Shown here: positions 36,547 through 49,991 of the stretch, in pieces | Numbering within the stretch: the first letter of the stretch is position 1 | Layout of the letters: the number at the start of each line of letters is the position of its first letter | Assembly (NCBI GenBank): GCA_905250115.1 | Contig: CAJNOI010000009.1 | Span: forward strand, 506,221-570,220 | Direction of reading: 5' to 3' | DNA from: Adineta steineri | Lineage: Eukaryota > Rotifera > Eurotatoria > Adinetida > Adinetidae | Length of the DNA: 64,000 nt | The notes under the pieces: generated by a model | Database searches by the model: none | What the model saw: the letters and a program-made list of their open reading frames with translations, nothing else | Told to the model about the DNA's origin: nothing | Program-made: the position numbers and the translations under genes

Positions 36547-37789
36547 ATGGATTGGACAGCAGCAGTAAGTAAATCATCTTAACTTAAATTTTTTTGTAGA
36601 ATAAATTTTTCATATATAGAAATCATATTATATCGGTTATAATTCAATCGAGCGAATTCTTTCTATAACTTTTATTCATAATTATCTTTTAACATGGTCA
36701 ATAGCATTAATTTGTTCTTTAATACTTCCATTATTATACATATTTTCACCTGGATCTCTACGTACAACTCGTACAACACATTTTCTTCTTATTTGTATTG
36801 TATGTTTATCATATATGTCTCCTCTTTATATACAAGCATATATGACAAGTAGTAGAGGTGAACCAAATCTATCATATCATTCATGTCGTTTTATTGTTTA
36901 TATATCAACATTTGCAAAACCAATAGGAATTTATTTAACATTATTATTTAGTATTGAAAGATTATTTACAAAAATCTTTTCAAAATTTGTTTTACGTTTA
37001 AATAATTATCAAAAATTATTTCAAAAATTATATACGATAATTATTTTTCTTTGTTTATTAATTATATTTTCTATACGATTATATCAAGTTTTAAAATTAC
37101 TACCACGAAATCAATCCATCGTAAATCAAACATCAGATGCAGAGATGGATACATATGTAGATATATTAGATACAAGTAGTAATTCAACAGATCGTAATAT
37201 TTCTTTTAAATATTGTTTCATGTCAATGAATATTGATACATACAAAAAAATTCTCTCATTTTATGTTATACAAAGTTATTGGGAGCATTTTATATTAAGC
37301 ATAATTATTCTTATATTATTTACAATTACATTTCAACAATATTGTTTATTACGTAATCAACAACAAGGTTTAACACGTCGATTTAGTATTAATACAAAAT
37401 TTTACATATCACTTTCATCATGTGTAATTGCATCAGAATTAATGTTACTTTTCTTTCATTTGATTGTCGATGACATTAATAATAATAATACAGATGTACA
37501 ATTAATATCACTTCAGTTTATGTTATTTGCATTTAATTTCCGTTGTATTGTTCTTCCACTTGTTATTTGTATGACTACTTGTGATCCATTGAAACAATTA
37601 TTATATGAACTTTTTATTGTTCGACCTTATTTAAGTAATATTGATGAAAATGATAATACAGAAACAATGAATGATCGACCAGAACCTTTTTCATCTTCAC
37701 AACGAACAAGTAATCGTATTGAACAAAGATTTCGTCGTGCATTTAAACGAAACTATCCTAATAATGATGAATTACAAGATGATTTATGA
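36547..37789 (+). CDS. rhodopsin-like seven-transmembrane receptor
   Basis: Exons 36547..36564 (MDWTAA, donor GTAAGT) and 36620..37789, phase 0, 395 residues. Seven hydrophobic helices are visible: near IALICSLILPLLYIF, FLLICIVCLSYMSPLYIQAY, FAKPIGIYLTLLFSIERLF, TIIIFLCLLIIFSIRLYQVL, FILSIIILILFTITF, FYISLSSCVIASELMLLFF and FMLFAFNFRCIVLPLVICMT. The ERL after helix 3 stands where DRY is usual. Helix 7 has NFRCIVLPLV in place of a clean NPxxY, and DPLKQLLYELF after it resembles helix 8. A Cys before helix 3 (HSCRF) and one in the second loop (FKYCFM) could make the usual disulfide. N-glycosylation sites lie in the second extracellular loop. The layout resembles invertebrate peptide receptors of the FMRFamide-receptor-like type; the ligand cannot be told. 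The C-tail is Arg- and Ser-rich. Confidence 0.8.
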
Positions 37790-38309
37790 TTTAATCTATA
37801 TTATCATTTACTATAGACAATTGAAGCAAAGTTTATTTTAAAATAAACGTTTTTTTAAATAATATTCTAGCGTTATTTATCTTTTTATTTCTAAATTTAT
37901 ATAAATATTCAAAAATCTATTGATTCCGTTTTTTTTTTATTTTAAAATAAGTGATACAATCTATTTTTTAGCTAATATATACTCTTACACCTTACGTATG
38001 AAAAATGAACTCTTTCGTAGTGTAGAGAAAAAAAAGATATTATCATTACGGAAGTAATAACAATAAATTGACCTAGAAAAAGGTACTCAAATTAGAGAGA
38101 GAGAAAGATATTTCCGACATAAATTACTCCATTACACATTGGACCGTTTATAATTAGGAGGTGTTTAATAAAACAGTTCATTTGACAAATAATAATAGAT
38201 TATATATAGAGAACCTTCAGTTGAGTGATTTTAATAAATTTAAAAAAAAACTTCAAATTGATTCTTTAGTTTTATTCCTCGAATAAATCAAATAGAAATG
38301 AATAATTGC
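37790..38309. other. AT-rich spacer
   Basis: 3' flank of the receptor gene with AATAAA-like signals; no further gene. Confidence 0.5.
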
Positions 38310-38499
38310 TTACTTTTTATTACGCAATAAGTTTTCACGTAATATCTGTTTATGAATATTTTCATTATTAATAGGTACAATACTATTAGCTTCACTTGAC
38401 ATTATGCTTAACAATGTATTAAGTATACTAGCAATAAATAGATTTGTTAAATCAGGAAATTGTTTTAATGTAAGGTTATAATTAGAAACAATTATTTTT
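38310..38499 (-). pseudogene. orphan coding block, unknown family
   Basis: A minus-strand frame without stops reads YNLTLKQFPDLTNLFIASIL and continues through SSEANSIVPINNENIHKQIL to a TAA at 38310-38312. Composition looks like protein rather than random AT-rich sequence. No acceptor with proper context and no upstream exon were found, so it is either a leftover 3' exon or a short gene relic. Confidence 0.3.
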
Positions 38500-41400
38500 T
38501 AATTAATTTTTTTGTTAACTTGAATAATTATCTCTCTGGAAGAGAAATATATTCAAGATACTTTGTAAAACTTCTACATTTTTACTGCTTGAGTTTCAAG
38601 ACAAAATAGTACATCTTATCGATACACTATCAACATTAATAAAAACGAAGACTTTAACTACAAAACTATTTTTGCAACATCAGTTCATATATTCGTATTC
38701 GATGAACACTCGTATAAAAATGGGCAAACCATTTCACATGAATCTTCTGCTACCCACATATAAAAGTCAGTGATACAATATCTTATTTTTCAATGTTTAA
38801 TTTTAGTTATTTATTCTAAATTTCTGAGTATATGCTATCCCAATCGATCGATCTATTTCGATAAAATATCATGTTTATTAGTTAACATCGTATGACATAG
38901 GATCTTAGATTATCGATCATGTCTGAAGTAATCAATAAGATTTGCAAACTAATCATTCTTATTTTGTATATAAAAATGTATGATGATTCTGAAGTTAATA
39001 ATAACCATAGGTGCTATTTAACAAATACAAGAATTGAAAACAAGAAAATAAAAGATTTATATCAGTAAATGACTTATTACAGATGATATAATCTTCTCAT
39101 TATCGTATTTTATCAATCGTTAATAATCCTATTTGTTTAAATTGAAGCAGCTGCTATTTGAAACATTAGATCAATAGTTCATATGTTGAACAAGTTGTAT
39201 TGTAATAATAAATGTCACGTACATTAACGTGTTGTAATATATACTTATTAAGAAATATACAGTACATGTTCTTTATTCGATTTTGTACTTAAAATTCCAA
39301 AGGAAAACATCATTTTGTTGATATAGGATTCACCTATCACTTGTATGTTATTATAGAAAAGACGAAGAAGAAAAAGATGAGTTGAAATAAATTTGTTTCA
39401 AATTTTTTTTCTTGATTAATGTAAAACATGTTATAATAATTTCCATAATTTTCAAGGAGAAAATGTCCAAAAAAAAAAGAGATTTGACATGACAAAAGTT
39501 CAATTAATATTATTGATTGAATATCATGATCACATCGATCAAATGATAATCATCTAAATCAGACAATTGATAATGATGAGATATTATGGATTGAATAACG
39601 ATAACCACAATCAAATCTATAGGAGAAAAAAAATGAATCAATGGCCTCTTTTTTTTTTGTTGTTTGTTTGTTTTAACGAACAGGAAGTATTGCCTATGGC
39701 ATACGTTTGATCATTGGATGTTTTATCCTTTAGTAGTTAGCACCCTGATGTGTTTTTATTCTTCTTCTTTTAGTAACTGATATTTAGATGGATAGAGAAA
39801 ATTAGAGTATATGGATGTCTGGTGATAATAGAAACCATTTTCTCATTGACATTTTCGGTGAATTGCACATTGCTGAACAGGCATATACATTTATGTCTCT
39901 ATGTATATGTATATATATATAGATTCGGAAGATGGAAAAGTCAATATTATTTCTTATTGGTATTATTTGAAACAATATAATAATGACGTACGTATGTTGA
40001 TTTGTTACATTCTTAAATAGGACACACGCATAGGTATTATAATAAATATAGCATAAAATAATAAAATCAAGATATTCTTAGAAAAACAGTGTAAAATATA
40101 AGTACAAAAATAACATAAGAATGCTGATAAATATCAGTTTTTTTTTAATGAAATATGTAATTTCAGACGACAAGATGATGATGATGATGATGGTATTATC
40201 TAGCAACTAATCAATGTAGATGAGAGACCGTTAAATATATATTTATAGCATTAATAGAACTTCTTATTAATTGTAATCTAGCTAAGAAAAAGAAAGAAGT
40301 TCTTCTTTTTTTTTGTAGAGTATTTTGAATAATAATCTTTACATTCAAATTTATATTGACACAGAATACCAAAAAAAAAAGAACTATTATTTGAATAATT
40401 CATCAAGAGATATATATATGTTCGTCTCAATTCTTATAAAAATATTATTCATATATAGACAAAGCTCGATCAATCATTGAGAAGAAAGAGAATATGATAA
40501 TAATCACCTTTTCCTTCTTTTTGGTTTTCCGTTTTTTTTTTAAGATCTTGATTTTTTCCTTTTCTGAACGAATGAAAAACAAGTACGCTACGGAATTGAA
40601 TGCAAACGTGCACGTTGTAATCGATCCTTCGATACAACTGACATCGATCAATCCTTATCCATCTCTTTCTTTGTTCATTTTTTTCCCTTTTTCTGTTCGT
40701 CGTTTGTTACATTTGTCGTTGTGAGTATCCACTTAACAAGAACAAACGAGGATGTATACGCATGAATCGCGTTTGGATGATCGTGTTGGATGGATGATTG
40801 TTGTTTTCCGCTGTCGTCCGTACCAATTCGATGACAATGATGACAGGAAAACGAGAGTGAAGAAAAAGGAATACTGGTAGTGATGACAAAACTACTACGA
40901 CATGGAAGAAGAAGCCAAAGAAATGAGAGAGCGATCATTAGAACAAAGCCTTGCATTGCGTGACACGATGACGAAAGAGAGAGAGAGAGAGAGAGAGAGG
41001 GGAAAAGACCATCATGCAATCGCTGGATTTTACGCTAGAGAGTTATAAAAAAGGGGATCCAAGGTCTTCGGTAAACAATTAGACAAAGCGGTGATAACAA
41101 AAGCAAGACAAAAGAACAAGAGAATTAGTTTTTGTTGTCTGTTTACATCTTATTTTGTCATGCTTAACAATAATAATACATCAAAATTAAAATGATGACT
41201 GTAATCTACAGAAGAAAAAAACCCATTATTGTTCTTTGTTGATAGAGGTATTAAAAAAAGGAAAAGATGCCTATGCTTTCATGAATAAAATCTCATATGT
41301 GATAGGAAAAGAAGCTCATTTTGTTCGTTCTTCTATTATAACTCTTTGTGGGATAACTACATACACACTTTCTTCTCTTTTTCTTTCGACAATTTCTTTT

Positions 41401-42036
41401 TTCCTTTTCTTTCTCTCTTGTTGTCTCGCTATGTCTTTCAAATAACAAATCATAATAACAACCGCAGATCGACCGACCCACCGCATAGATGATTAAGAAC
41501 GACAACGGCGAGAAAAACCTACTATGTCGCAAATACCACTCCCAACATCGATCGACTACTAAGATGACAACGAAGTTTCAACAACAAGAAACAAATACCA
41601 ATACGAAATTGAGCATTCAACAATTCAAACAAGTACAATTATTATCATCGTAGTCTCTTTTTCTTCTTTCTCCTCCCTCTTCTTCTTCTTCACACAAACA
41701 AATATACATTTCAATCTTTTCTCTTTTCTAATGGTGCATTTCGATTCCGACATGTACCTTGGAACATTTCGGTTTTACCATCAATGGTCCTATATGCATA
41801 CAGTGAGTAGTAGTTACAAATTCGATTGACACTTCATATGAAAACTAGCACATCCATACTCGCTAGAGAAAGAGAACGAGAAACAGAGTTAACAAGATAA
41901 TCCGCATAATGGTCGAATATACACGCACAGATAGAGGTGTCAAACTTCTCTTTTAGGCAAATTATTTGTATGTCAGTTATTCGAGACACACAAAGAGGAC
42001 AATATACTTTCATCATTCCTCTAAAACGGAAGACAA
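38500..42036. other. long AT-rich region with microsatellites
   Basis: No gene supported. Contains (GAT)n near 40167-40190, (GA)n at 40977-41000 and various poly-A/T runs. Open frames at 40494-41019 and 41236-41532 are low-complexity. A TATA-like GTTATAAAAAAGGGG at 41042-41056 could be a promoter for the downstream 5' exon, but this is weak. Confidence 0.45.
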
Positions 42037-45000
42037 ATGACGAGTAGCGATGATATGAACAAAGATACCAATGATGAAGGTAGATTTCAAATTTTTCCTT
42101 TTTTTTTTGTATTTTAAATTAGTGACATATGTCGTTTTATCAATTACAAAATAGATCGAATTTCTGAAAGAAAAGGAGGAATAAAATGACTATGTATTAT
42201 ATATATATATATACTTTTTTTGAAGGAAAAAAAGAGCCTATACCACCAACCAGAAGAACATTACGGAAAAACTTCCGTTCTCTTCATTAATATGATACTT
42301 CTAATTATTGACATGAAACATGGAATATGGTTCTGTATTACCTGTATAGATAGGCATAAGGAGAAAAAAAACTAAAAAAATAAAGAAATGCGTTCATTCA
42401 TTCGCACTACTGTTTCTATTCGGATGCTAACAGGAAGTAACATTCGTAACGGTCGATTAGTCTTTTAATGTTTAACGAATGCTTTCCAATTAAATGATTT
42501 TTATGCTTTTATAGCTTGATTTCTTCTATATTTACCGGTTACTATTTACTAGTAGTTCATTAGGTTTCTCTATTTTATTCATCGTACCTGTAAAAAAAAC
42601 CTATGAAACACTAATGATTGAATAAGCAAAAGAAACGGTAGTGTAATTTTTGTCTAGCGATTTTTTTAACACTACATTCGGTCCTTGTGTTCTTCTTTCT
42701 ACTCATGTTTTCTCCTGATGACTTCAAGTTATTGATGAACTTTTTCACTCGTATGGCTTTCCTCTTAATTACCCCCCATGTGTCGTTCTCGAGATGAAGT
42801 AAAAGACGGCAGTAAAGAACACTCTTATTGTTCCAATGATTAATGCTTCTTGTGTCATTCGGTATAATCTAACCACTTCTTCTTCTTCTGTTCTCATTCT
42901 ATTACAAATATTTTTCCTTAATAAAATATATTCTCTATTTAAAGAGAGTATCTATCAATTTAATAATATAGCATAATCAGTGTTGTGAAAATAATCAATA
43001 ACCTTTTCCTTTTTCTATATATCAATATATAAAAATCGAAATATCATCACGAGCATCCGTTAATAGTATGTATATGAACAGTTAGAACATAATTCAAACC
43101 ATTAGTTCATATTCATTTATTGTTGATGCAATTAACAGAATAATAATAATCATAATAATAATAATAATAATATACACATTCTTTCTCTTCTTGTCTCTCT
43201 TTCCGATCTGTTTCTTTTTCAGCATAATAAGCAATTCTATATATACATATATATCCAGATACAATAATCGATAGCATATTCTAATGTAATAACGTTGATT
43301 TCTGATGCTCTTACTGATAAACTGTTAACATAATAAGCTCTTGACGTAGAAGAATTGTTTTTTTTTACTGAATAATCTATAATTAGTTAATGGCTTATGC
43401 CTATCGTGTATTCAATCATTATAAGCAAACCGAATATATTTTTTCCAAATTGATTCATTTGTCTTTATATTTTTATAATAAAAAAAACATAACTTGCGTG
43501 ATGTACTATATATTCGTTTATGCGTATGTCCGACTCAATTAACTTTCGACTTAACTTCCTCTGACAGACATACATAACTCATGTATTGTTAATTCAGTTA
43601 AGATTTATATAATCGTCATATTTCGATTGCATCATTGATAAATAGTTTAAGTAAAAGAAAAAAAAACTTTTTTTTTTTTCCATTTACTAGTTTTATTAAA
43701 GGTATTCTTCTGTTAGATTATAAAAGATTCTAAATAGTTCCGACTATAGAATAGTTGCTCATTAGCTTTTCTTCTTTTCAAATCTACTTATAAAAGCTCA
43801 ATAGATAGCTATCATGTATATATATAAATGCATGTGACAAGCAACATCAGTATAATTACTATGAGTGTTGTTTCCCTAGAAGATTAGTCTGTATATATTC
43901 TAATGCAAAATTAAAAAAGTAATGATTCAACACATATTGTGATTATAAGCCGGTTGTAATAAAATAAGTTGAAGACTATCAATTGTTCATTGAAGAATAT
44001 TTTAATCTTTAAAAAAAAGAAGAAGAAGAAGAAGAAAAAGGTTATTATAACTAATTTGTAATATTTTATATCATATAGACGGTGTTATCTTTCTATTCTT
44101 CTGAGAATGACATGTAATCTTTTATTATTATATAGTAGCCTTGAATAGTTTTTATGTTCTTGTTCACACTTCTTTGTGTTTATAAATGCGCGAGCCTGAG
44201 GGCAATATCAAACGTTTACATGAGATTTTACAATGATTTGTTGATAGTAGGTTAAATATTTGGTTTCCGAGTCGATCTCTCACATTCGTTTATCAATCTT
44301 TTATTAAACATGACTATGCATATAACTTTGCTGTTGATTTTAGACAAATATAATACAACTGAATTATCCGGACGATCGAAAGAGAAACGATTTTTTGCTC
44401 TTATTTGTTTTTTTTATTCTCTATATTATAGAAATGAGAGAATTATTTTTTATAAATAAATGCTTATATATATATATATTAGTAATTGTTATTAAAATGT
44501 TTTTTTTATAGTTTGAGATAAATTCAGAATAACAAAAAATTAAAATGCATACACATTCTATCATCGTGTCTACTAGGGAAAGAAGAGTGAGATAGTAAGA
44601 TGAAATCCGGAAGGAAACGACAATATGCGAAAGATTGAACTTATTCTTTCTTAAGATGATGATGATGATGAATGGTTATGTAAAACCACAACATAATAAG
44701 AAACGAGATTCTACGTTGTTTTCATTTGTGGACGTATGTGGGCAAGAAGTGTCATTGACAGAGACGACAACGTTTTTTTTTTTGAGATTTTTATCCGAAT
44801 AACACTTTTTCTTCTTCTTCTTTTTTTCTTCATCTATCTGGTGTTTGTTCGCTCGCTCGATGAGAGAAAAACGAGAGTATATGCCTGTGCACACACACAC
44901 ACACATACAGTAACAACAAGAGAAAGTGGAAAGAATGAACGATTAAATAGACGTAATTAGATATTAATGATAATAATAATAATAATAATCATACAACGAC

Positions 45001-46665
45001 CTGATCAAACCTTGTAGATTTTCGTTTTTTCTTATATCTAAACAACATCATTAACATACAATATTATATACAAATTATCTATATGGATCAAATAAATTTC
45101 GTTTTTTTACTAATATTTTGTTTAATTCATTTGCGTCTATTTGATCATTATGATGATCGATTGTCGGCAGAAAAAGAACTGAGCATGAGGTCGATATGAA
45201 ATTGTTATTTTTTCTTCGTCTACAGATCATTACAAAAGGTATGTTTGTTCATCGTTACTATTTCAAATATAATTACTCAGCAGTACACCGTAATAATAAA
45301 GAGATTATAGCTTATATTTTATCAAACGTACTATAATTGCAAAGCACGTTAACACACACACATACACATGCATTCAACCTCTGTTTTTTTATTTTCTTCT
45401 TTCTCTAATATATATCTTGAAGATTGCACTAACAGTAATCAGAAAATGAGGGAAAAAAAGAAAAAGAAAACGAAGCAAATTGTAATAAACATTGTTGCAG
45501 TTAGCGATTATATTAGGAAAAAATGCGAGCGAAAGAATGCAGAAAACTACTACATCATAGAACAAATAACGAGGAAAAAAAAGAATAAAACAATCATGTT
45601 ACTAATGAATACATACAATAGTTCATAATGCTGTCGTTCGAAGTCACCTTCTCTACTTTTTTTTCTTCTTCTTCTTCTTCTTCTTCTACTTCGAATACTT
45701 ATTGTAAACGATCGATTAAAAAGAAGAAAAAAAAAGATGAAACAAAATGAAAAAATAGAACGAGAAAATATCCTTGAAAGTATGAAATTGGAATGCAAAG
45801 TATTTGCTATCCACTCAATATGTCATTCATGGTTTATAGAGACGTAAAACGAGAGTCTTATTCCATTTTGATGAACTTTAGTATCCTTATTGAATTAAAG
45901 TTGCATATATATAACAGAGTAAAGTGAAAAAGCTACTTGGAATCGATTGCAATTGCATTTACGAATATATATATATAGTGATTTGGTTGTTGTAAAGTAA
46001 AAACTGCGCAATTAATTACATATCCGCGTTCAAGATTTTATAATAAATAAATATAACAGCAAAAAAAGAAATGCGAGAGTGAACGAGTGCGCAGAAAAGA
46101 TTTTTTTCCCAAATATAATCAAAAGAAGACAAGGGATTAGGAAATAATACTTTTATGTCAATGTGATGGTCATCATCATCTATATTGATTAATCGGTCAG
46201 AAAAAAAAGCAATATGAAGGAAATCGTAATCAGTCATTTCATTTAAAACGTTGATCGGTGGACACGAGTAGCAACCCGACGAGTATGATGGCGGTTTTTT
46301 CGCTGTTTTATCTAAGGTGAGATTGAAAGGGAGAAAATCAACATTCATTTCCTTAATAATTGTTCTTTTCATTGACTAATGGATCATTTTTTTCTGTTTA
46401 GAGCTAATGCACAAGGCTCCTCGTCAGAAACGGGCTGAAATCCAGCGGTATGTTTAGGATAGGAATAAAAATTACGATTTAAGTATCATCCATTCTGATT
46501 TTTTAGCTTAACTAGTATCTCTAATCTTCGAACAAAACAATTAAGTGGTGCAGCAGGTAAACGAGGTCACGAAGAACCTGACCGCATCGAACATTTTGAT
46601 CTTGAACTACGACCCAGCAAATTACACGATCTTAAGGTTGGCGAGTTTATTAGTGGAGGAGACAG
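42037..46665 (+). CDS. putative 5' exons giving innexin an N-terminal extension
   Basis: Three short exons, 42037..42079, 46402..46447 and 46507..46665, have good GT..AG borders and keep one open frame that runs in phase into the innexin exon at 49991. They encode about 83 residues: MTSSDDMNKDTNDE, ELMHKAPRQKRAEIQ, then a stretch with LTSISNLRTKQLSGAAGKRG and PSKLHDLKVGEFISGGD. They are hydrophilic, with no signal or TM segment. The introns on either side are 4.3 and 3.3 kb, far longer than others here. Innexins normally begin a few residues before the helix that here starts MVAGFLDAIAKV, so this could be an alternative long isoform, or the exons could belong to another gene whose 3' end I missed. 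Confidence 0.45.
42080..46401. other. 4.3-kb putative intron, microsatellite-rich
   Basis: AT-rich with many simple repeats: (AAT)n at 43142-43172, (GAA)n at 44018-44040, (GAT)n near 44655, (AC)n at 44889-44905, (AAT)n near 44970, (TTC)n near 45660. No coding exon recognised on either strand. Confidence 0.5.
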
Positions 46666-49600
46666 GTAAGCAAGAAAACATATTGTAGTCATTGATTGAC
46701 ATATATAAAAAGAATCATCCATGCTTCCGGTGAAATATTTATATACGATCTTCATACCACGTTCGATCGTCGTCGTTTTCTTTTATTTATTCTTCTGTTC
46801 AACAATAACAGTTGCTTATAAATATAGCTAGGAAAAAAAAAAGATTGTAAAAGCGTGATAAAAGAAGAAGAATAAGAATAAGAAAGCGAGTAATCTTTGC
46901 TGTTCTTTGCATATGGGCACTTCTATCTTTCTCAATGCAAAAGTAATAGTAATAGCAAAAATGATGACAACGCAAAAGAACAAAAAAAAAAAAAAAAAGA
47001 AAAGAAAATGCACTAGTATTGTTTTCTTCGAAAGACGTTCGACGGCAAAATTATCTTTCGCATATGTGTTATAACACTACTACTAGCCAAGGGTGTTTCC
47101 AACAAATCTGTGCAGTTGTGTATGATCTTTGTTACATTATTTTTACACAGCAGTCACAATCGATGTTGACGTCGTCGTCGTCGTTATTGTTATTTTCTAG
47201 TAATAGTAAGATTAAGGAAGTACAAACAATGATGGAACTATATTATTATTATCAAAATAACATTTTTATCAAGAAAATAAACTAAAGAAAGCATGCATTC
47301 ACTTTCTGCTCGAACGTCCGTGTGAGTAATTTTCCACTGTTACTCTTTGATATTTTCCTTCTTTATAAATATGAACAAAAGAATGTCACTCGAGATAGTG
47401 AATAGACAAGCAAAAAAAAATGTCATCTCATACTAATGAACTGGACAATCAATGGACATGAACATTTTGTAGTAATTAGGTCTTGATCAAACCTCTCCCT
47501 TTTTCTTTCTCTTTTTTTTGTCTTACTTATTCATTGTTGATGAACGACGGTAGTACAGGAAATATCGGCAGAGACAAAAGAAAAGGACATCATAACGAAA
47601 GATCACTATCTATTTAAACAACGGTCACATTCATCTAACTGTTGTCTGAAAAGAAGAATAACTTCTCAGTAACAAATAAAAAAAAAATACTAGGTTCTTA
47701 TTTGTTTTATTAATGGAATATTTGCTAAGTAAGTTAATTTGTTTGTCGAGCCTTTTTTTTCCATGGATAAATCACTATAGAGAGCAATGGGATTTAAACT
47801 TCATCATAAGTATATAAGAGTCATTTTTATAACGAAATAGAAATTCCATAGAGAACATATTCATAACCCTTTTAATCTAAGAATAAATAAAACATGACGA
47901 CTCAATGAATCTTTGTTATTCATAGGGGATTCACTGGATATGAATGTTGATTCTTACTTTTTATAGACTTTGTTATATACTAATAAAGAAAACCGCTTAT
48001 ATATTTTTTTCGAAATGAAATTGAAGCTAAACGAAGCGACAGTTTTTTTTTAATCTCTATTCATAATTGAGTTGTATCTTGCGCTTTTCACTCGATCTAG
48101 TTCAATAGAAATAGTTCGCATTGAACACTAATATCTAATATGTTCTAATTAATGACAGATCATTAGTCAACTAATGTCTTGTCTGATCCATTCGAAAATA
48201 TAATTATTGACGTATATGACACGGCAAATGACCTTACACAAGATCATATAAATAGTCATCAACGAAACCAAAACTATTGCTAATTTCGAAATATATTATC
48301 TTGACAGATGTTAATAAAAATCTGTTTTGTAATATTCTCATATTTCATTCTGATAAATATTATATTGACAATAATTTCTTATTCTTTTTTTGATTGAACT
48401 TGAGTATGGCCTATAAAAATAAAAAGAAGAAGAAGTAGAAAACTCGAGAAATGATTTTTATAATTTTTTAACCTACGTCTATCAACGTTTTTTTCCATTT
48501 ATTATCTTTGTTTGCTCATGTTGTTCAATCGATAAAGAATGAGTTTTTCCCGATAATGAAACAGAAAGTGGGTATTAATAGATTTTCTTCATTGTTTATT
48601 GACAAAATAAAAGAGAAAAAAAACGCGCGCGCGTGAAAAAAGAAGGAGAGAGAGAGAAAAGAAAAAAAAGACTAGGTTCGATCCAATCAATATGCTTATG
48701 GTAGTGCTTGAACAAGAATGAATGACTTTGTTGCCTAGTCTTATATCGTATATATGGTGGATGGTGTTTTATAAAAGCATACAACAATAACTAGAAGAAA
48801 CAAACAATAGATTGAGTTACGTTTATATTTATTTTATCGATAAATGTACACATTTATGAATAATGATCTTTACTCAAAAAAAGACTTATTTTAAACAAAA
48901 TTTATCAGCATGCTTTATAGTTTTCACAGGTAAATGTTCGGTGCGTGCTGCACCAATGATACTTTTGCTTTTTCGATATATTAATATTTCCCATGATGAC
49001 ATAGAAGTTTTTTTTGTCCTTGAAAAACAAGAAATTGAAATGAATGAGTTAGTGATGTTATTAGATAACACAAAATTGAAAAAAATATATTGTAAAAGGT
49101 GGAAAATGATGAGTGAGATTTGTACGAATTTGATGAAAATAATTATTGATCTGTTTGAAAGAGGAAATGAGTAATGACATATGTCGAATTGAGGAAAAAA
49201 GATAAATCATTATTGATCGAAAGGCGGAGTAAAGAATAAGATTTGTTTCCTTCATCAAAGAAAACTTAATTAGAAAATAACAAAGGTAAGAATATCTTCT
49301 AGTGGATTAGATAGATTACATAAAATATCCATTTTTTTTTGTATAGATTAAAACTAATGAATATTCTATGATGTTAGAATAGAGGATTTTATCAAATAAA
49401 AGAAGTATTTTCCTTTGATGAGATTTATAGAACAATGTATCGACAATACTAAGCTATATACGTACTAAAAAACAATTTAAATTGAGAAAAAAGAAAATTA
49501 ATATTTTGAATTTTTTTGCTAAAAATATGTTTACTAAATATTTATTTTCTCGTTTTTTTTTGTTTTATTGAAAGACGAGAAGAAAGAAATGATTTGGATC

Positions 49601-49990
49601 AATAGTAGAAGAAAATGAGTTAAGAGATCATACTATAGACTAATTGTTGATACTTAGTAATGTCGTAATCAAATGGGAATAATATTAATTATTCTATTTA
49701 ATCATTTTTCTATTGTTAGTATGTGTCTTCAAGGGAAAAGTTTGTTATCTATCGATACAATAAAGATGTTAATAAATGACTATTTCTATTATTCTATTTA
49801 ACTAAGAAACAAAAAAAGAAGAAAAGAAAAGAAAAGAAAAGAAAAACATATGATGATAAAAACATTTCCCTATATACTATCATGTTCTCTAAGGTTTTAT
49901 TTCACGTTCATCAATACGTTGACTATATTGAGAAATGAAGTCTACTAAAGAATTTTGATCTGTACGATTATTTCCTTTTTTTATTTTCAG
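46666..49990. other. 3.3-kb putative intron
   Basis: AT-rich, with poly-A, (TC)n-like and (GAAAA)n tracts (49815-49845). Short open frames such as 48863-49174 lack recognisable features. Confidence 0.5.
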
Positions 49991-49991
49991 C

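Noticed and set aside
40675-41019. 114-codon minus-strand frame
   Set aside because: Dominated by a (GA)n microsatellite translated as Ser/Leu repeats; no supporting signals.
46016-46372. 118-codon minus-strand frame in the innexin intron region
   Set aside because: No recognisable motif, no splice partner, AT-rich codon use; not supported as a gene.
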